This document shows positions 1 through 11,234 of a DNA stretch of 64,000 nucleotides, in pieces; position 1 is the first letter of the stretch; the number at the start of each line of letters is the position of its first letter. The translations under genes and the position numbers were made by a program. Source of the stretch: Hoplostethus atlanticus (Eukaryota; Chordata; Actinopteri; Trachichthyiformes; Trachichthyidae); contig JAXDDX010000003.1 in NCBI GenBank assembly GCA_034670405.1, forward strand, positions 11,527,001-11,591,000, in the 5' to 3' direction. The notes below the pieces were generated by a model, which was not told the origin of the DNA, ran no database searches, and was given only the letters and a program-made list of their open reading frames with translations.

Positions 1-572
1 CATTTAATGCTTTAAAAGTAATCAATAACATCTTAGAAACAATTTGTGGGAATGTGTGAGTGGGTGCGCGCCAGGGTGAGAGACTGGCAGCACCCACTCA
101 CACATTCACACACACGTTAAAAGGCCCCAGCTGCAATCAGTCCCAACTGGCTGCAGCTGGTACCGGATCCAGGAAAGAAGCAGTCCACTAACTCACCTCT
201 CTCCTGGATCCAATTAAGCCTCCCCCATCCTCCCTCCAGTCCGCCACACAATTCTTATACTAATTGGAAGCCAGTGCAAGGTGGCTGGACTGGGACTAAT
301 TTGATCTCTTCTTTTAGTTGTAGTTAAGCCTGGCTGCAGCATTCTGAACAAGTTACAGACGAGCTAGAGCTTTTGTGGTTGAGGTCAGAATAGAGGGAAT
401 TACACTTGTCACTGCAAGATGAGATAATGGCATGGATAACTCTCTCAAAGTCAGAAAAGTAAAGAAAAGATCTAATTTTGGAGATGTTTCTTAGATGACA
501 GAAACAAGACTGAACAACTGTTTGGATTTGCTCTTCAAAATTTCCAGAAATTTCTTGAAAAATTGAAGAAAA
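1..572. other. Unassigned non-coding sequence, probably old repeat
   Basis: No coding exon is recognisable. The stretch from about 260 to 540, which speaks of an ancient interspersed repeat, resembles sequence I associate with dispersed fish repeats, but I cannot name a family. The segment near 55-120 is rich in GTGTG/CACAC words. Confidence 0.3.
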
Positions 573-765
573 AAAAACACTGGTTGGTTGAGCAGGGGAT
601 TATAGCCGGTAGCATTGGGGGTTCGGCCAAGACCCACAATGGAACTAAATCAAACGGAGTATAACAATGGAGCAGTTTGTTCCCGTATCTGGATTCTTCT
701 ACGTTTTCTGTACTGTTAGTTTTAGTGATTGCAACACTGCCCCCTAGTGTACGCGTTAACGCCAC
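573..765 (+). repeat. Interspersed repeat, copy A
   Basis: This block matches the reverse complement of roughly 24385-24710 at about 80-85% by eye. Shared words include GGTTGAGCAGGGGA, GGCCAAGACCCA, GGAACTAAATCAAAC and TATCTGGATTCTTC followed by TTCTGTACTGTTAG. The two copies are in opposite orientation and 24 kb apart. The family is unknown to me. Open reading frames across it are short and do not correspond between copies, so they look accidental. Confidence 0.7.
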
Positions 766-1112
766 GTGCAAGTATGTTGGCAAACAACAATGCGGACGTC
801 TGCGGATGACACCCGCGCATGTACACAGACGCAGAAGCATAAATCAGGCCTCAAACTCTTTTAGGGAACTAAAAAGGTTTAGGGATATTGACCACTTTCC
901 ACTCTGAAGGCGTAGACAGCATTTAGGAATGAATTGTGTTGGGGTGAGAAATTCCACTGGACAACCAGTAACTGTTTCTTTGAGCGGTGACCTCCAGGCT
1001 GCCTTGATAGATTGATTCATGAAAAATTTGAAATCGATGAATACACAACTGATTTTGTGGACAACTAATAATAGCCTGCAAGCTTCCTTAGCACATGGAA
1101 TGTACGAGCCAA
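766..1112. other. No recognised feature
   Basis: I see no gene, terminal repeat or tandem array here. Short open frames on both strands have no recognisable motif. Confidence 0.4.
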
Positions 1113-2258
1113 AATACATGGTAAACTGCTAAGAACTCACAGAGTCACTCATACTTTTACAACTCATACAATTGATTGATACTTGCATCATTGCCTGAGG
1201 TCCTATCAAAGGAATGACTTGTGTGGGAGTAATAGATTCCTTCCAAAAAGCCACAAGGCGCTTGGCAACAGTTGTAGGATACAGGAAGCAGAGAATCATT
1301 AAACTGTTTTCTTAATAGCTTTTTTCCTGCACCAGTTGGTTATACTGAATGTTTTGGCTTGGATGGATCACACGTTCCTATTGCAAGCTCAAAAGGGTTG
1401 TGCCTTGCAAATACCAGACACGCCTGATGTTGGGCGGTGTTGAGGGGAAACTTGAATACTGAACATACCATTATGGACTACATCATTTAACAATTCCTTT
1501 ATTATATCATGTCTATGTCTCTAACCTATCACAACTTTTGACCACAAATTTGGGGTATGTTTTGGATCACTAGTGTTGTCTATGCTGACAAAGATGATAG
1601 CATTTCCCAGTTCAGATAAAGACATGCCTCTATACTTTACTTAATAACAGTAATTCAAGGACTTACTTACTGCAGCTCAACCTAATTACAACTTACATGG
1701 TAATACATGGTAAACTGCTAAGAACTCACAGAGTCACTCATACCTCAGGCATCATTGCCTGAGGTCCTATCAAAGGAATGAATTGTGTGGGAGTGATAGA
1801 TTCCTTCCAAAAAGCCACAAGGCGCTTGGCAACAGTTGTAGGATACAGGAAGCAGAGAATCATTAAACTGTTTTCTTAATAGCTTTTTTCCTGCGCCAGT
1901 TGGTTATACTGAATGTTTTGGCTTGGATGGATCACACGTTCCTATTGCAAGCTCAAAAGGGTTGTGCCTTGCAAATACCAGACACACCTGATGTTGGGCG
2001 GTGTTGAGGGGAAACTTGAATACTGAACATACCATTATGGACTACATCATTTAACAATTCCTTTATTATATCATGTCTATGTCTCTAACCTATCACAACT
2101 TTTGACCACAAATTTGGGGTATGTTTTGGATCACTAGTGTTGTCTATGCTGACAAAGATGATAGCATTTCCCAGTTCAGATAAAGACATGCCTCTATACT
2201 TTACTTAATAACAGTAATTCAAGGACTTACTTACTGCAGCTCAACCTAATTACAACTT
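1113..2258. repeat. Direct tandem duplication, two copies of about 0.56-0.58 kb
   Basis: Copy 1 is 1113-1694 and copy 2 is 1702-2258, head to tail with a 7-base spacer. Both run from AATACATGGTAAACTGC to CTCAACCTAATTACAACTT. They are nearly identical. The main difference is a segment of about 30 bases near 1154-1184 that is replaced by about 5 bases in copy 2 near 1744. The remaining differences are scattered single bases. High identity implies a recent event. No coding potential is visible in the unit. Confidence 0.93.
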
Positions 2259-2550
2259 GAAAAAAGTTGAAAAAAAATATAAGTTGACAAATTAGTTTTT
2301 CGTGTTTCTAAAACAAAACCACAAACCAAGTCATAACACTAGACAATCTCCTCTTTCATTTGAGACCCAGCATAACATATCCCGAGCTCTACAACCTATC
2401 TTAGCCCCGGTGCAAGTAAGCAGACACACTCAAACACTCAGACTCAAGGCTCTGCTGATTCATCAACAAATCTTGACCACTAATTAGACTCCTAACAATG
2501 TAACCAGGACAATTTATGACAAACACAAAAACAGAGTAGGATTGACGTAT

Positions 2551-2735
2551 ACACACTAAAAAATGCTGGGCTGAAAACAACCCAGCTGCTGAGTAAAGAC
2601 ACACACATGTTGGGTTGAATCAGCCCAGCAAGTTGGGTTGTACATTTAACCCAGCACATTGGGTTGATCGTTAACCCAAACGCTGGTTTATAACAACTAT
2701 ATTAGGGGTTCAATTTAATCCCATGACTGGGTTAT
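2551..2735. repeat. TGGGTT/AACCCA-rich repeat, probably part of a MITE
   Basis: The segment starts with ACACACTAAAAAATGCTGGG and then carries many TGGGTT and AACCCA words in both orientations. This resembles short inverted-repeat elements common in fish genomes whose ends contain AAAAATGCTGGGTT. The mirrored right end is not visible. The gypsy element at 2736 begins inside or directly beside this sequence. Confidence 0.5.
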
Positions 2736-3219
2736 TGTCACACCTGCTCAGACCCGTTAACTCCCTTTTGGTTTTCCTCTTGTGTCTTGTCTTGTTTCCT
2801 GTTTTGTTTTGTTACTCACTTGTCGTCTCGTTTCAGGTCACTTTACTTCCTTTCCTCCCCGAGGCTCCCCGCCTGTGTGATTACCTGCCCCGCCCTAATG
2901 TGTTGCACCTGTGCCTCATTGTCTCCCCTCCCTGTCAGTATTTAGTCTGTGTGTTTCCCTGTTCATTTGCCAGTTCGTCTTTGTTCCCTGTGACAAACTT
3001 ACCAGCCTTCCGTTGTTTCCTGCATTCCCTCGTGAGTTTTGTTTTTTTGACGTTGCCTGTTTCTTCGACCTGGATTTTTGCCTGCCCCTTGTCTGCTACC
3101 TTTGCCTTATCCGGACTGCCTTTCTGTGTACCGAACCTAGCTGGAATAAACGGACTTGTACCTTATCTCCCCGTCTCGAGTCGTGCATTTGGGTCCATGC
3201 TTTTGTGTCAAGTCTGACA
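2736..3219 (+). repeat. 5' LTR of the gypsy element
   Basis: A 484-base terminal repeat with TGTCA...TGACA ends. It is almost identical to 7620-8099. An AATAAA word near 3146 may be the element's polyadenylation signal. Confidence 0.95.
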
Positions 3220-3236
3220 GGACGAACTGGCCAAAG

Positions 3237-6200
3237 ATGGACCTAGCCGACCCAGATACCGCCGAGCGGATACTCCGACAGGAGGACAAACTGAACCTAG
3301 TGTGCCTTGAGCTCAAGGAACTGCACACACGACAGGAAGATATGATGGTGGCTTTCGGGTCGCAACTTCCTCTGTTGGTGGAACAGATGCAGAGGCTTCA
3401 GTCTCCTCCCTCCCCGCCTGCTCCCGCATCTCCACCTACTGCGCCGGCGGCATCTGCTGCTTCCTCCTCGGGTCCTTCGCTGCCTCTCCACCTCTCCCAG
3501 CCCACACGCTTCTCCGGTGATTCAGGTGACTGCAAGCCTTTTTTGACGCAATGTGAACTGCATTTTGAACTACAGGCTGCGGCTTTCCCCTCTGACCGAG
3601 CCAAGATAGCCTTTATTATTTCGCACCTGACGGGAAGGGCTGAAGCCTGGGCCACAGCGGAATGGGGAAGGTCCCCTACTGCCTGTCAATCCTTAACTCA
3701 GTTCGTGAAGATTTTTACCCAGGTTTTCCAACACACGACCCCGGGACGGGAGGCGGCACGGGCGCTGGTGAGGCTGAGACAAGGGAGGGGCGCAGCCACG
3801 GACTACGCCATCGAGTTCCGCACGTTGGCAGCAGAGAGCGCCTGGAATCCTACTGCTCTGTTTGACGCCTTCCTCGAGGGTCTTTCGGAACCGATCAAGG
3901 ATCAGCTGGCTCCCTTGGATCTTCCTCCTGACCTCGACTCCTTAATCGCCTTGGCGATTAAGATTGACATACGGCTGTGTAACCGGGAGAGGGAAAGGTC
4001 CAGAGCCAGGTTCAATCGTTCCCCTCCTCGCCAGCAGGGGCACTCCTCTTCTCGTATCGCTCCTTCCTGGCGGCGATCTTCTCCGACTCCTCCAGCGACC
4101 CCGGTGGCCCCGGAGGAGCCTATGCAGCTAGGTCGCACCCGCCTTTCTCCAGAGCAGCGCCAACGCAGAATGGCAGAGGGGCGTTGCATCTACTGTGGAC
4201 AAGGAGGACACTTCATCTCTAACTGCCCGTTAAAAGCCCAGGCACCAATGAGGAAGAGGGCTTTGGTGAGCCGTACTGTGACTGTCTCTAATCCCTCTCG
4301 TTTACACCCTCAGGTCACTCTCACCTCTCCTGTGTCCTCCCTCCAGCACCCAGTCTTGGTGGACTCTGGTTCTGATGCGAACCTCATCGATGCCGCTCTG
4401 GCTAAAAGACTGGGGCTCCGTCTCTTCCTCCTCCGGAGACCCCTGGAGGCCTGTGCCCTGGATGGTCGCCTTATCTGTAAGGTCACGCATCGCACTCAGT
4501 CCCTTACCCTTACGTTTCCGGATCTCCACTCAGAGAGGATTAACTTTCATGTATATCTCTCACCTCAACATCCTCTTATTTTGGGTCATCCCTGGCTTAC
4601 CCTGCACAACCCCCACATTGACTGGCAGTCGGGACAGATTTTGTCCTGGGGCAAGGATTGTGTGCAGACTTGTGGGGCGGGTTCTCCTCCTATCCAGATC
4701 CAGTCCGTTCCTGCTGACGACGACTCCGAGGTCCGGGACCCAGAGGCGGATTATCCGGATCTCACCAAGGTGCCTTCCTGTTACCACGACATCAAGGAGG
4801 TATTCAGCAAGTCTCGGGCCTCCTCGCTTCCCCCCCATCGGCCTTATGATTGCGCCATCGACCTTCGCCCGGGTTCTTCTCTTCCTAAAGGGCGGTTGTA
4901 CTCCTTGTCAGCTCCGGAGACCGCCGCTATGAAGAGGTATGTGGAAGAGTCGTTGGCAGCCGGGCTTATTCGCCCGTCGTCTTCCCCCGCTGGTGCGGGA
5001 TTCTTTTTCGTGGACAAGAAGGACAAGTCTCTTCGACCCTGCATTGACTACCGTGGTCTCAATGAGATCACCATCCGGAACAGGTACCCCCTCCCTTTGA
5101 TTTCGTCGGCATTTGAACAACTGAACGGGGCTAAGATTTTCACCAAGTTAGACCTTAGAAATGCCTATCACCTTGTGAGAATAAGGGAGGGGGATGAATG
5201 GAAGACTGCTTTCAATACCCCTAGTGGTCACTATGAGTATCGGGTCATGCCTTTTGGCCTCACTAACGCCCCCGCTGTTTTTCAGGCCCTTGTGAATGAT
5301 GTCCTTCGTGACATGCTAAATGACTTTGTGTTTGTCTATCTGGATGACATTTTGATTTTCTCCCCCGATGAGCAGTCTCATGTTCAGCATGTCCGCAAGG
5401 TTCTCCTGCGTCTCCTCCAGCACCAACTTTTTGTTAAAGCAGAAAAGTGTGAGTTCCATCAGGCCACGGTTTCCTTCCTGGGTTTCATCCTCGCGGAGGG
5501 GAGGGTGCAGATGGATCCGGTGAAGGTCAGTGCAGTGGTCGATTGGCCCACTCCTACATCTCGTAAAGAGGTGCAGCGGTTTTTTGGGTTTTGCAAATTT
5601 CTATCGGAAATTTGTGAGGAATTTCAGCTCCGTGGCTGCTCCTCTCCATGTCCTAACCTCTCCCAAGAACTCTTTCCAGTGGACGGACAAGGCGGAAATC
5701 GCCTTCCAGAGACTCAAGACCACCTTCACCTCAGCTCCAGTGCTCACTCTCCCCAACCCGGCCTTGCAATTTGTGGTGGAGGTGGATGCTTCCGATGTGG
5801 GCGTGGGGGCTATTCTGTCTCAACGCTCGGCTAAGGACAACAGACTGCATCCCTGTGCATTCCTCTCCCGTAAACTGTCCAGCGCTGAGAGGAATTACGA
5901 CGTTGGTAACCGGGAGCTGCTCGCCATTAAGGTGGCATTGGAGGAGTGGAGACACTGGCTGGAGGGGGCGGAACAGCCATTTCTGGTGTGGACGGACCAT
6001 AAGAACCTGGAGTATCTGCGGTCCGCCAAGAGGCTCAACTCTCGACAGGCTAGGTGGTCTCTCTTTTTCAACCGTTTTCACTTCACTCTGTCTTACAGAC
6101 CCGGATCGAAGAACGGTAAACCGGACGCTCTTTCCCGCATCTTTCCTTCCACGACTCCGGACCAGAACCCAGCTCCGATCCTTCCCCCCGCCTGCCTGGT

Positions 6201-7600
6201 GGGCTCTTTCTCCTGGGATATTGAGAACAAGGTGATGGAGGCTTTAAGAGACTGTCAGGTTCCGGACGGCTGCCCGCCGAACCGGTTGTTTGTCCCTCTC
6301 ACTCTCCGTTCTCAGGTTATCCACTGGGCCCATACCTCGAGATTCTCCTGCCATCCCGGAGTCCGCCGCACCATGTTCGTGATCCAGCAGCGGTTTTGGT
6401 GGCCGGCCATGGAGAAGGAGGTGTCAGAGTACGTTGCCGCCTGTCCGGTATGTGCCAGCAGTAAAGTCTCCCACCAACCCCCTTCAGGTCTTCTTCGCCC
6501 GCTTCCTGTGCCACGGAGGCCCTGGTCAGACATCTCTGTGGATTTCGTTACCGGGCTGCCCGTCTCTGAAGGTAACACCACCGTACTTACGGTGGTGGAC
6601 AGATTTTCCAAGATGGTTCATTTTGTTCCCCTACCTAAACTGTCTTCTGCTAAGGAGACGGCGGAGGCGATGCTGCACAATGTGTTTCGTCTTCATGGTT
6701 TCCCTAGGGATGTGGTGTCTGATCGGGGCCCGCAGTTTGTGGCACAGTTCTGGCGGGCGTTCTGTTCGCTGCTGGGCACCACAGTCAGTCTCTCCTCCGG
6801 ACATCACCCTCAGACCAACGGTCAGACGGAGCGTCTCAACCAGGAGTTGGAAACGTCTCTTCGCTGTCTGGTCTCCCAGAGTCCCACCACCTGGAGCAAA
6901 CACCTTACCTGGGTCGAGTATGCACACAATTCATTGCCCTGTTCCTCCACTGGACTGTCTCCTTTTCATTGTGTTTATGGTTACCAGCCACCATTGTTTC
7001 CCTCGTTGGAGAGCGAGGTCAGTGTGCCATCCGCACTGGCTTTGATTCGTCGCTGTCGACGTTCCTGGGATCGAGCCCGACGCACGTTGCTGCGCAACTC
7101 CGAAAGATATAAGGCTGCGGCGGACCGTCGTCGCATCCCGGCTCCTAGTTACCAGAGTGGGCAGAAGGTGTGGCTGTCCACCAGAAATCTTCCCCTCAAA
7201 GTGGAGTCCAGGAAGCTCGCACCCAGGTTCGTTGGTCCTTTCCCTGTTTCCAAAATCATTAACCCAGTGACTGTGCAACTGAAACTGCCTAAAGCCATGA
7301 GAGTCCACCCCGCCTTCCATGTGAGCCAAGTCAAGCCCGCCCGAGAGAGTCCGCTGGTTCCCGCCTCCAGGCCCCCACCTCCCCCCCGTGTCGTTGACGG
7401 GGGCCCTGTCTACACGGTCCGTCGGCTTCTGGCGGTTCGCCGTCGGGGCCGTGGCTTCCAATATCTGGTCGATTGGGAGGGTTACGGTCCAGAGGAACGT
7501 TCCTGGGTTTCTGCCAGTAATATTCTGGATCCTGATCTCATTCGGGATTTCCATCGCCTTCATCCCTCGCAGCCTGGGCCGTCAGGTGCCGGCCCTAGAG
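3237..7600 (+). mobile_element. gag-pol coding region of the gypsy element (fossil)
   Basis: The gag start is probably the ATG at 3237, just inside the 5' LTR. A CCHC zinc knuckle (CX2CX4HX4C, within YCGQGGHFISNC) lies near 4190-4225. The aspartic protease motif VDSGSD is near 4358. Reverse transcriptase spans about 4900-5500, with YLDD near 5338. RNase H lies about 5765-6090. The integrase zinc-binding part is near 6325-6465, and its D,D,E core at about 6505-6870 includes DFVTGLP, SDRGPQF and [13 protein letters not shown] chromodomain at about 7405-7566 ends the region and contains [15 protein letters not shown]. Gag and the early pol domains read in one frame here, whereas the family often uses ribosomal frameshifting. 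There is about one break. The chromodomain in this family is thought to steer insertion toward heterochromatin. Confidence 0.93.
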
Positions 7601-7619
7601 GGGGGGGGGGGGGGGGTAC

Positions 7620-8099
7620 TGTCACACCTGCTCAGACCCGTTAACTCCCTTTTGGTTTTCCTCGTGTCTTGTCTTGTTTCCTGTTTTGTTTTGTTACTCA
7701 CTTGTCGTCTCGTTTCAGGTCACTTTACTTCCTTTCCTCCCCGAGGCTCCCCGCCTGTGTGATTACCTGCCCCGCCCTAATGTGTTGCACCTGTGCCTCA
7801 TTGTCTCCCCTCCCTGTCAGTATTTAGTCTGTGTTTCCCTGTTCATTTGCCAGTTCGTCTTTGTTCCCTGTGACAAACTTACCAGCCTTCCGTTGTTTCC
7901 TGCATTCCCTCGTGAGTTTTGGTTTTTTGACGTTGCCTGTTTCTTCGACCTGGATTTTTGCCTGCCCCTTGTCTGCTACCTTTGCCTTATCCGGACTGCC
8001 TTTCTGTGTACCGAACCTAGCTGGAATAAACGGACTTGTACCTTATCTCCCCGTCTCGAGTCGTGCATTTGGGTCCATGCTTTTGTGCCAAGTCTGACA
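7620..8099 (+). repeat. 3' LTR of the gypsy element
   Basis: A 480-base repeat, nearly identical to 2736-3219. It is preceded by the G-rich polypurine tract and followed by the GGTTAT flank shared with the left end. Confidence 0.95.
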
Positions 8100-8105
8100 G
8101 GTTAT

Positions 8106-9631
8106 TATTATATTTCAATATCCCTTACAGTGATATACCCACAAAATGTTATTTAAACCAATAACAGATAATAAACACAAACACAAGAGAATGTTATATC
8201 AAAATATATTGTTTATTCAGCAAAGTTATCTCAAGATCTTATCTTTGCAATTGTAATTTTTATTTTTAACCAAAATGTTTTACTGCAGGCTATATTATAA
8301 AAACATTGTAAGCCCCATTTTAAAAACATTATAAAACCTTTTCCACAGTAAGTCTGTGTCAGGACATAGGGGTAGGGCCTAGCAGTTGAGGCATCTTGGA
8401 GGTGCCTCACCATGTTTGTTCCGACCTGTGAAAGACAGAAATAGAGGAAAGAAGGAAAATACTTACCAAAGAAGGTTAATATGGAAAGTGCATATCTCAA
8501 AAGGTTAAAAGTTACAAAGTCCAAAGAGAATGTGATTACATTTAGTGTTTGTGAATTTTCTGAGAGCAACAATGCTTTTCTTCTGTTGTATGTAAGTACA
8601 ATCAGTAAATGACTGAAATGTCTAAAACCAAATCTACACTTACGGGCTGCTGACGTGGCCTTTGCTCTCTTCGGAGGCTCCTCAAACGCTTCCTAATATT
8701 TCATAGCCTCTCCTCCAGGAACCCTGTGGCTGGGCGACTGGTTACAACAAAGGGTAAACCAGGCTCCCTGACAACATATTCATAGAGAATGAGCGAGACG
8801 GAGAAAGATAGCATTAAAGGCATACATGGGGGAGAGAGAGAGAGAGAGACAGAAGATGATTAAATGATCTTTCTTATCTATTTGCGTACTGTTATACTTA
8901 TACACTTGATATACTACTGGGCTGAAAAATGACTAGCGCCAAATGGCTAAATGGCTGGCTGGCGCTAGCTAATCATTACTCTGGTCATCCCGTTAGCCTC
9001 TCCCTCTGCCCGCAATGTTAGTTATTTTAGTAAGAAAGAAAGGGTAAATCCACGTGTTTCAAAAGAGACCATCCAACCTCATCTCTGACAATCAGATTTT
9101 ACAGCCTTCCTGTGCACACATAATCTCATTGCACACTGTCACTTCAGAAACTGTGGTGTGGATCAATTTCCTTTTTACAGCAACAAGATGTTTACTGATT
9201 GCAGCCATTTCATAGTTTACATAACAGATTTGAGACAGTGACGTAGTCGGATTTCCACAAGAACTTTTATTTTTGGTTTCGATGATAAGGGTGATTACAC
9301 TGTAAGGAAATGTAATAAAGCAGATAATTTACCTGTACATTTTCACAAGGGTTTCATGTTTTTTCCCAAATTATAAAACTGCGTTTAAATCACAGTTATT
9401 ACCTCTTATTACATTTCCGGCCTGTTATTTAACAGATTATATAATTTGTTGAAAAATACATCCATTCTTTGTTTAAAGATAAATGGTGTACAAGGACATG
9501 TTAAATCAGCCAACGTAACCGCCCAGATAGTTTCCTGCTTTTTTTTTACTGCTGTTTGTTCTCAAAAAGTACAGAGAATTTTGTAAGAGTCATCCCACTC
9601 CCAAAAAGAAAAAAGAATCATGGATAGAATC
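8106..9631. other. Non-coding, no recognised gene
   Basis: An AT-rich stretch with a short (GA)n run near 8828-8848 and a palindrome-like cluster of GGCTGGCGCTAGC words near 8950-8975. I see no exon with splice signals and no terminal repeat that I can pair. The missing first exon of the kcnk relic further right was looked for here and not found. Confidence 0.4.
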
Positions 9632-9735
9632 ATGTTTTGCGTGGCTCAATGTTTAGCACTGTCACCTCCTTTCTGTGTGGATTTCCCACAGCCAGTCTGA
9701 TGGACTGCAAAATTGCCCATGAATGTGAGAGTTTA
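9632..9735 (+). repeat. Degraded SINE-like fragment
   Basis: The order GTGGCTCAATGTTTAGCACTGTCACCTC, then CTTTCTGTGTGGA, then CCCACAGCCAGTCTGATGGA, then AAATTGCCCATGAATGTGA follows a very common fish SINE-like repeat with several internal blocks deleted. The call rests on remembered consensus words only. Confidence 0.55.
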
Positions 9736-9965
9736 GCTTCCCACTGTGCTCTCCTCCCATCTACTCACCCACACACATACACTGACTACCCTAATCTCTT
9801 CAAGCACACTCTCTTCAAGATGACATTTATTTGACCATCCTACATTTAGATATATTCACATATGGTCTTGAGGAAATAATGAAAGCAAGCTTTTAAGAGC
9901 TTTCTTAGGTCATCATAACTAAAATGCAAGTGTTAACAAAGGTAAACAAACTTTTCACAACCTTA

Positions 9966-10490
9966 TGTTACGACCGTATCAGAGAACCCAAGTGCAGAAC
10001 ACAGAGATGGGAGGCGTATGAAAGGTAAACAGGGTTTAATGAGGGAATAGGGGCTGAGGATGGCAGGGCAGGATGGCAAGCAGGGTAGATAGGCTGGGCA
10101 GGCAGGGGCTAATAGGGCAGGTGGAGGAGCAGGGTGAACCGAGCAGGCAGACAGACAAGCAGGGCAGCCAGGCGGTGGCAGGTCGGCAGACAGGGAAACA
10201 GGAACTGGAGACTGGAACTGAACAATGCGTCACAGGGAATACTCTGAGTAATTACTACTACAAAGCGGCCAAGAGCGAAACTGACTGTATAGTACAAACA
10301 ACGATACTTGTGGTAATGGTTGATGAACTGCAGGTGTGTGGAAGCAAAACAGGAGAGAGAGAGAGATGGATGATGTAACCAGGGAGGGGCCTGGAGCCTG
10401 GAGCCACGCCCACCAACACGTACACAGACATAGACAGACAGGGAGAGAGATACTGATAGCTGCTAGGAGGCAGAAGTGGAGGGCGTGACA
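9966..10490 (-). mobile_element. Solo LTR, Ty3/gypsy type, reverse orientation
   Basis: On the minus strand the segment starts TGTCACGCCC and ends CGTAACA. The 5 bases CCTTA directly flank it on both sides (9961-9965 and 10491-10495), a clean target-site duplication. On the minus strand the last 100 bases contain ATTAAACC and a GTTCTGCACTTGGGTTC stretch typical of the R-U5 part of fish gypsy LTRs. No internal coding region remains, so this is a solo LTR left by LTR-LTR recombination. It is not the same family as the element at 2736-8099. Confidence 0.85.
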
Positions 10491-10672
10491 CCTTAAAATG
10501 CATGAAAACTCATATTCAGTTATAATATACTCTTAGCCATTGCATCAAATTCTGAAACAATGAATTTGAGAGTGAAAAATATCTTCAACCCAACAAATCA
10601 CTGTAATCAATGCCAGTAATGGTAGAACAGTGACCCTAAGCACAGATCTAACCTTAAACCTCTCTCTGGTAG

Positions 10673-11234
10673 GATTTGAATTGACAGCCCCGTCCACCGC
10701 TATGGGAAAAGTCTTGCTTGCTTTCTATGGTTTGCTAGGGTGCTCAGCAACCCTGCTCTTTTTCAATCTCTTCCTGGAGAGATTCATCACATTACTGCGC
10801 CTCGTCATGTGCTGGTGCCATAGGAAGAGAACACAACATGATGCAAGGCTCTACACAGGAGGCCATGCTCAAGGTGAGGCGGGCAGAGGCAACAAAGGTG
10901 GGAGAAACGAGGAACGGAAGCCCTCTGTGTACCAAGTCACACTCGCTGCCGTCCTGGCGGTAGCATGTGGAGCTGCCACCCTCTATTCGGCCATGGAGGG
11001 CTAGAGTTACTTGGAGTCCCTGTACTTCTGCTTTGTGGCCTTCAGCACAATGGGCTATGGGGGCTTTGTGAGTGGCCAGAGAGAGCACCATGAGGACAGC
11101 CAGGGATACCAGGTGGCCAACTGTCTACTGATGCTGCTGGGCGTCTGTTGCACTTAATCCCTCTTCAACACCATCTCTGTCATCATCAAGCAGGGTCTGA
11201 ATTGGATGCTGAGGACATTGGATGTATGGTAATA
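10673..11234 (+). pseudogene. THIK-type two-pore potassium channel relic (KCNK12/KCNK13-like), second exon
   Basis: THIK channels are dimeric K+ leak channels of the plasma membrane. The exon begins after a good acceptor (CTCTCTCTGGTAG, ending 10672) and reads GFELTAPSTAMGK, GCSATLLFFNLFLERFITL, KPSVYQVTLAAVLAV, then SYLESLYFCFVAFSTMGYGG, ending QGLNWMLRTLD. This matches the part of KCNK12/13 after pore 1: TM2, TM3, pore 2 and TM4. Two in-frame stops interrupt it. TAG at 11002-11004 stands where the family has Trp (EGW), and TAA at 11155-11157 stands where it has Tyr (CCxYSLFN). The pore-2 filter reads TMGYGG instead of TIGFGD. Homology fades after 11234, so the long cytoplasmic tail is missing. 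The first exon is not visible in the 10.6 kb upstream. Two assembly errors in an intact gene are the alternative, but the missing tail argues against this. Confidence 0.85.

Larger units (their letters stand above)
2736..8099 (+). mobile_element. Ty3/gypsy LTR retrotransposon, sushi-ichi-like chromovirus, nearly whole
   Basis: A complete LTR element with long terminal repeats at 2736-3219 and 7620-8099, starting TGTCA and ending TGACA. The six bases GGTTAT occur immediately outside both ends (2730-2735 and 8100-8105), consistent with a target-site duplication of 5-6 bp. Internal domains run in the order gag, zinc knuckle, protease, reverse transcriptase, RNase H, integrase, chromodomain, which is the Metaviridae order with a chromovirus C-terminus. 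A G-rich polypurine tract of about 20 bases lies directly before the 3' LTR. The two LTRs differ at only a handful of positions in about 480, so the insertion is young. The element looks nearly whole, with about one break in its coding region. Confidence 0.95.

Noticed and set aside
2723-3246. Hydrophobic, Phe/Leu-rich open frames of 111-164 codons and their copies near 7674-8156
   Set aside because: They are readings of the pyrimidine-rich LTR and occur in both LTRs. They are not genes.
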